Origin: CAYLSO01 sp964386525
GTDB taxonomy: Bacteria > Eisenbacteria > RBG-16-71-46 > DASYSL01
Assembly: GCA_964386525.1 (NCBI GenBank)
Contig: CAYLSO010000044.1
Span: 1 to 25,877, forward strand
Length of the DNA: 25,877 bases
Reading direction: 5' to 3'
Shown here: positions 23,610 through 25,877 of the stretch, one piece after another
How positions within the stretch are numbered: position 1 is the stretch's first letter
Layout: each line of letters starts with the position of its first letter
The notes under the pieces: model-generated
Databases searched by the model: none
The model's input: the letters and a program-made list of their open reading frames with translations, nothing else
Told to the model about the DNA's origin: nothing
Made by a program: the position numbers and the translations under genes

Positions 23610-24869
23610 TTACTTGGGAAGAGCCTTGAACGCCAGAGTCGCGTTGTGCCCCCCGAAGCCCATGCTGTTCGAGAGGGCGCCGGTCACGGCCGCCTCTCTC
23701 GCTCGATTCGGAACGCAGTCTAGGTCGCATTCTGGATCCGGATTCTCATAGTTGATGGTGGGCGGAACGACCCCGCGAGAGATCGCCAGAACGCACACCG
23801 CGGCTTCCATCGCGCCGGCCGCGCCCAGCAGGTGCCCGGTCATCGACTTGGTCGACGAGAGCATCAGCCGGTGGGCGTGTTCGCCGAAGACCCGCTTGAC
23901 GGCGATGGTCTCGGTCCGGTCGTTCGGGAGCGTGGAAGTCCCGTGTGCATTGATGTACTGGATCTCGGTCGGCGAGAGCTCCGCGTCGCGGAGCGCCCGC
24001 TCCATGCAGCGCACCGCCCCATCCCCGTCGGGGGTCGGAGCCGTGATGTGGTAGGCGTCAGCGCTGGCGCCGTAGCCCGCGAACTCGCACAGGATGGGCG
24101 CGCCGCGCTGGCGGGCGTGCTCTTCTCTTTCGAGCACCACCACGGCGGCACCTTCGCCCATCACGAACCCGTCGCGGTCGCGGTCGAACGGCCGGCTGGC
24201 CCTCTGGGGTTCCTCGTTCCGCGTGGACATCGCCTTCATCGAGCAGAAGCCGGCCATCGAGATCGGCGTGATGGTGGATTCGGCGCCGCCCGCGATCATG
24301 ATGTCCGCGTCGTCGTGCTGCAGAAGCCGCAGCGCTTCCCCCATGGCGTTGGCCGAGGAAGTGCACGCCGAGACCGTCGTGAAATTCGGTCCCTTGGCTC
24401 CCAGCTGGATGGAGACCTGTCCCGATGCCATGTTGCTGATCATCATCGGGATGAAGAACGGGCTCACCCGGTCGGGTCCCTTCTCGATCATGACCCGGGT
24501 CTGGGCCTCGAAGGTCTCGATGCCTCCGATGCCGGAACCGATGATGACCCCGACGCGGCCCGCGTCCATCGCCCCGATGTCCAGAGCCGCGTTCTCGACG
24601 GCCCCCTTGGCGGCGGCGATGGCGAAGTGGACGAAGCGGTCGTTCCGCTTGACGTCCTTGCGGTCCATGTAGTTCTCGGGGACGAAGCCCCGGACCTCGG
24701 CCGCGATCTGAGTGGAGAATCCCGTGGGATCGAAACGGGTGATGCGGACGACCCCGCTCGTGCCCGCGCAGAGGGCCTGCCAACCGTCTTCGACGTTGAG
24801 GCCCAAGGGCGAGATGATCCCCAGGCCGGTGACGACCACCCGCACGTCACCGTTCTGCTTTGCCGTCAT
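23610..24869 (-). CDS. fabF: Beta-ketoacyl-ACP synthase II
   Basis: FabF condenses malonyl-ACP with acyl-ACP in the elongation cycle of fatty acid synthesis. It has 419 residues, a typical length. The thiolase-fold catalytic triad is visible: Cys169 in VSACTSSANA, His309 in NAHGTSTLPND and His346 in KSMTGHLLGAAG. The N terminus RVVVTGLGIISPLG and the C-terminal SNSMGFGGHNATLAFK are diagnostic. The ATG start follows acpP by 120 bases, without a strong ribosome site. It is downstream of fabG and acpP, the usual order, and upstream of rnc. The stop TAA (23612-23610) lies at the start of the rnc reading frame. Confidence 0.97.
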   Translation of the reverse strand: MTAKQNGDVRVVVTGLGIISPLGLNVEDGWQALCAGTSGVVRITRFDPTGFSTQIAAEVRGFVPENYMDRKDVKRNDRFVHFAIAAAKGAVENAALDIGAMDAGRVGVIIGSGIGGIETFEAQTRVMIEKGPDRVSPFFIPMMISNMASGQVSIQLGAKGPNFTTVSACTSSANAMGEALRLLQHDDADIMIAGGAESTITPISMAGFCSMKAMSTRNEEPQRASRPFDRDRDGFVMGEGAAVVVLEREEHARQRGAPILCEFAGYGASADAYHITAPTPDGDGAVRCMERALRDAELSPTEIQYINAHGTSTLPNDRTETIAVKRVFGEHAHRLMLSSTKSMTGHLLGAAGAMEAAVCVLAISRGVVPPTINYENPDPECDLDCVPNRAREAAVTGALSNSMGFGGHNATLAFKALPK

Positions 24870-24912
24870 AGAACTCGCACTTTCCCTGGCAACCTTCCTG
24901 TCCGCACCGGAC

Positions 24913-24926
24913 CCGGGCCGGCCCGG
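24913..24926. other. 14-base perfect palindrome between acpP and fabF
   Basis: CCGGGCCGGCCCGG at 24913-24926 is a perfect inverted repeat in the 120-base acpP-fabF gap. It could fold in the mRNA and help set different acpP and fabF levels, but palindromes of this kind are not rare at this base composition. Confidence 0.3.
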
Positions 24927-24989
24927 CGCGCGGTTGCGCCCGGGCGACCCGCCAGCCGGCGATCCAGTCTTGCGGCGCGCGCAGCGCGA

Positions 24990-25226
24990 CTACTTCGCGT
25001 TGCTCTTGAGGTACTGCAGAGCGTCGCCCACCGTCTTCATCTTCTCGGCGTCCTCGTCGGGGATGTCCAGACCGAACTCCTCCTCGAGGGCCATGATGAG
25101 TTCGACGGTGTCCAGCGAGTCGGCGCCCAAGTCTTCGATGAACTTGGACTCGTACTTGAGCTGATCGACCGTCACCTCCAACTCCTTCGCGATGATTTCC
25201 TTGGCTCTGTCCTCGCTGAAGGCCAC
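24990..25226 (-). CDS. acpP: Acyl carrier protein
   Basis: This small acidic protein carries growing acyl chains on 4'-phosphopantetheine. It has 78 residues, the normal size. The attachment motif GADSLDTVELIMALEEEFG places the prosthetic group on Ser37. The rest is the standard four-helix sequence (SEDRAKEIIAKELEVTVDQL, then DIPDEDAEKMKTVGDALQYL). The GTG start is fixed by an excellent ribosome site, the strongest in the window. It lies between fabG (63-base gap) and fabF, as in most bacteria. Confidence 0.98.
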   Translation of the reverse strand: MAFSEDRAKEIIAKELEVTVDQLKYESKFIEDLGADSLDTVELIMALEEEFGLDIPDEDAEKMKTVGDALQYLKSNAK

Positions 25227-25233
25227 TTGCGCG

Positions 25234-25243
25234 TCACCTCCTT
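25234..25243 (-). promoter_or_regulatory. Strong Shine-Dalgarno site of acpP
   Basis: AAGGAGGTGA on the minus strand is an essentially full match to the 16S anti-Shine-Dalgarno sequence, seven bases from the acpP GTG. This agrees with the high translation expected for acyl carrier protein and settles the start codon. Confidence 0.85.
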
Positions 25244-25289
25244 GTCAGGATTTCCGGTTTGCGGCCCGCGTCCCGGCCTGGGCTCCCGC

Positions 25290-25877
25290 TCAGGCCATCA
25301 CCATGCCGCCGTCCACGACCCACACCTGACCAGTGACGTAGGCGGCGCGGGGCGAAGCCAGGAAGGCGACGATCTCGGCCACGTCCTCGGGGGCGCCGAG
25401 GCGCCCCAGGGGGATGGCGGCCATGAGCTGCTCGCGCGCCTTGTCGGGCAGCGCGTCGGTCATCGCCGTCCGGATGAACCCCGGTGCGACTGCATTCACA
25501 GTGATCCCGCGGGGGGCCAGCTCTTTGGCCAGCGCCTTTGTCAGGCCGATCATCCCGGCCTTGGCGGCGGCGTAGTTCGCCTGCCCGGCGTTGCCCATCA
25601 GCCCGACCACGGACGAGACATTGACGATCCGGCCATGCTTGGCGCGCATCATCGCACGCGCCGCCGCCCGGCTACAGATGAAGGCACTCCGCAGATTGAC
25701 GGTCAGGACCTCCTCCCATTGCGTGTCGCTCATGCGCAGGAGAAGGCCATCCCGGGCGATGCCGGCGTTGTTGACTAAGATATCCAGGCGCCCCTGCCCC
25801 TTCAAGACCTCGTCCAGGGCGGCCTCGACGGCGGTCCCGTCGGTGACGTCCACGGCGTGGGCCGACGCCGCGCCCCC
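25290..25877 (-). CDS. fabG: 3-oxoacyl-ACP reductase (5' end outside the window)
   Basis: FabG reduces 3-oxoacyl-ACP with NADPH in fatty acid elongation. About 195 C-terminal residues are present, and the reading frame stays open to the window edge. The N-terminal nucleotide-binding TGxxxGIG part (about 50 residues) is missing because the window ends. Visible motifs of the short-chain dehydrogenase fold are VDVTD, ILVNNAGIARDGLL, the catalytic Ser in VNVSSVVGLMGNAG, the YAAAKAG Tyr-x3-Lys pair, and VAPGFIRTAMTDALP. The C terminus YVTGQVWVVDGGMVMA is typical of FabG. A GTG at 25853 is an internal codon, not the start, since VDVTD belongs to the middle of the Rossmann fold. It is directly upstream of acpP. 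Confidence 0.95.
   Translation of the reverse strand, partial: GGAASAHAVDVTDGTAVEAALDEVLKGQGRLDILVNNAGIARDGLLLRMSDTQWEEVLTVNLRSAFICSRAAARAMMRAKHGRIVNVSSVVGLMGNAGQANYAAAKAGMIGLTKALAKELAPRGITVNAVAPGFIRTAMTDALPDKAREQLMAAIPLGRLGAPEDVAEIVAFLASPRAAYVTGQVWVVDGGMVMA

Noticed and set aside
21859..23751. Plus-strand frame of 630 codons opposite rnc
   Set aside because: It is antisense to the RNase III domains and the Arg/Glu repeats; the repetitive Leu/Arg/Thr pattern is the complement of those repeats.
23832..25778. Plus-strand frame of 648 codons opposite fabF, acpP and fabG
   Set aside because: It is antisense to three unmistakable fatty-acid synthesis genes and crosses their intergenic gaps without its own start signals.

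Overview
The window is G+C-rich bacterial chromosome (roughly 70% by eye), densely coding, with short intergenic gaps and many GTG/TTG starts. No tRNA, rRNA, CRISPR array, insertion sequence or phage gene was seen. No stretch longer than about 230 bases lacks a gene. The strongest taxonomic clue is a 2.1-kaa SprA homologue, the outer-membrane translocon of type IX secretion. Together with the housekeeping clusters and base composition, it suggests a high-GC member of the FCB group or a neighbouring lineage (Candidatus Eisenbacteria, Gemmatimonadota or similar) rather than a typical low-GC Bacteroidota. This placement is inference.

Left part (1-10.5 kb): sprA runs leftward and is divergent from a rightward envelope cluster. 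That cluster is lptF and lptG (overlapping by 4 bases, LPS export permeases), a 91-aa unrecognised protein, and a secreted protein with two carboxypeptidase-regulatory-like beta domains. It ends in a convergent junction at about 10.48-10.53 kb.

Right part (10.5-25.9 kb): every gene is on the minus strand. In transcription order these are fabG (cut by the window edge), acpP, fabF and rnc (fatty-acid synthesis plus RNase III with a very long charged tail), then a secreted or anchored TPR protein. Next comes an ECF sigma factor with a candidate self-recognised promoter, its membrane anti-sigma factor (4-base overlap), and a trypsin/PDZ protein that has lost the catalytic histidine. Then follow aroB, aroQ, efp, accB, pilT, accC and a ComB-family phosphatase. 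The aroB-aroQ-efp-accB-accC order is a familiar bacterial cluster; here a pilT-type ATPase gene sits between accB and accC.

Most interesting points: (1) sigma / anti-sigma / catalytically broken HtrA-like protein in one operon, where the anti-sigma ends in a Phi-x-Phi C terminus of the kind PDZ domains bind; (2) RNase III with a roughly 360-residue Arg/Glu/Pro repeat tail and no ordinary start codon between the fabF stop and its catalytic domain; (3) a SprA-type translocon beside the LPS export permeases; (4) pilT inserted into the accBC pair.
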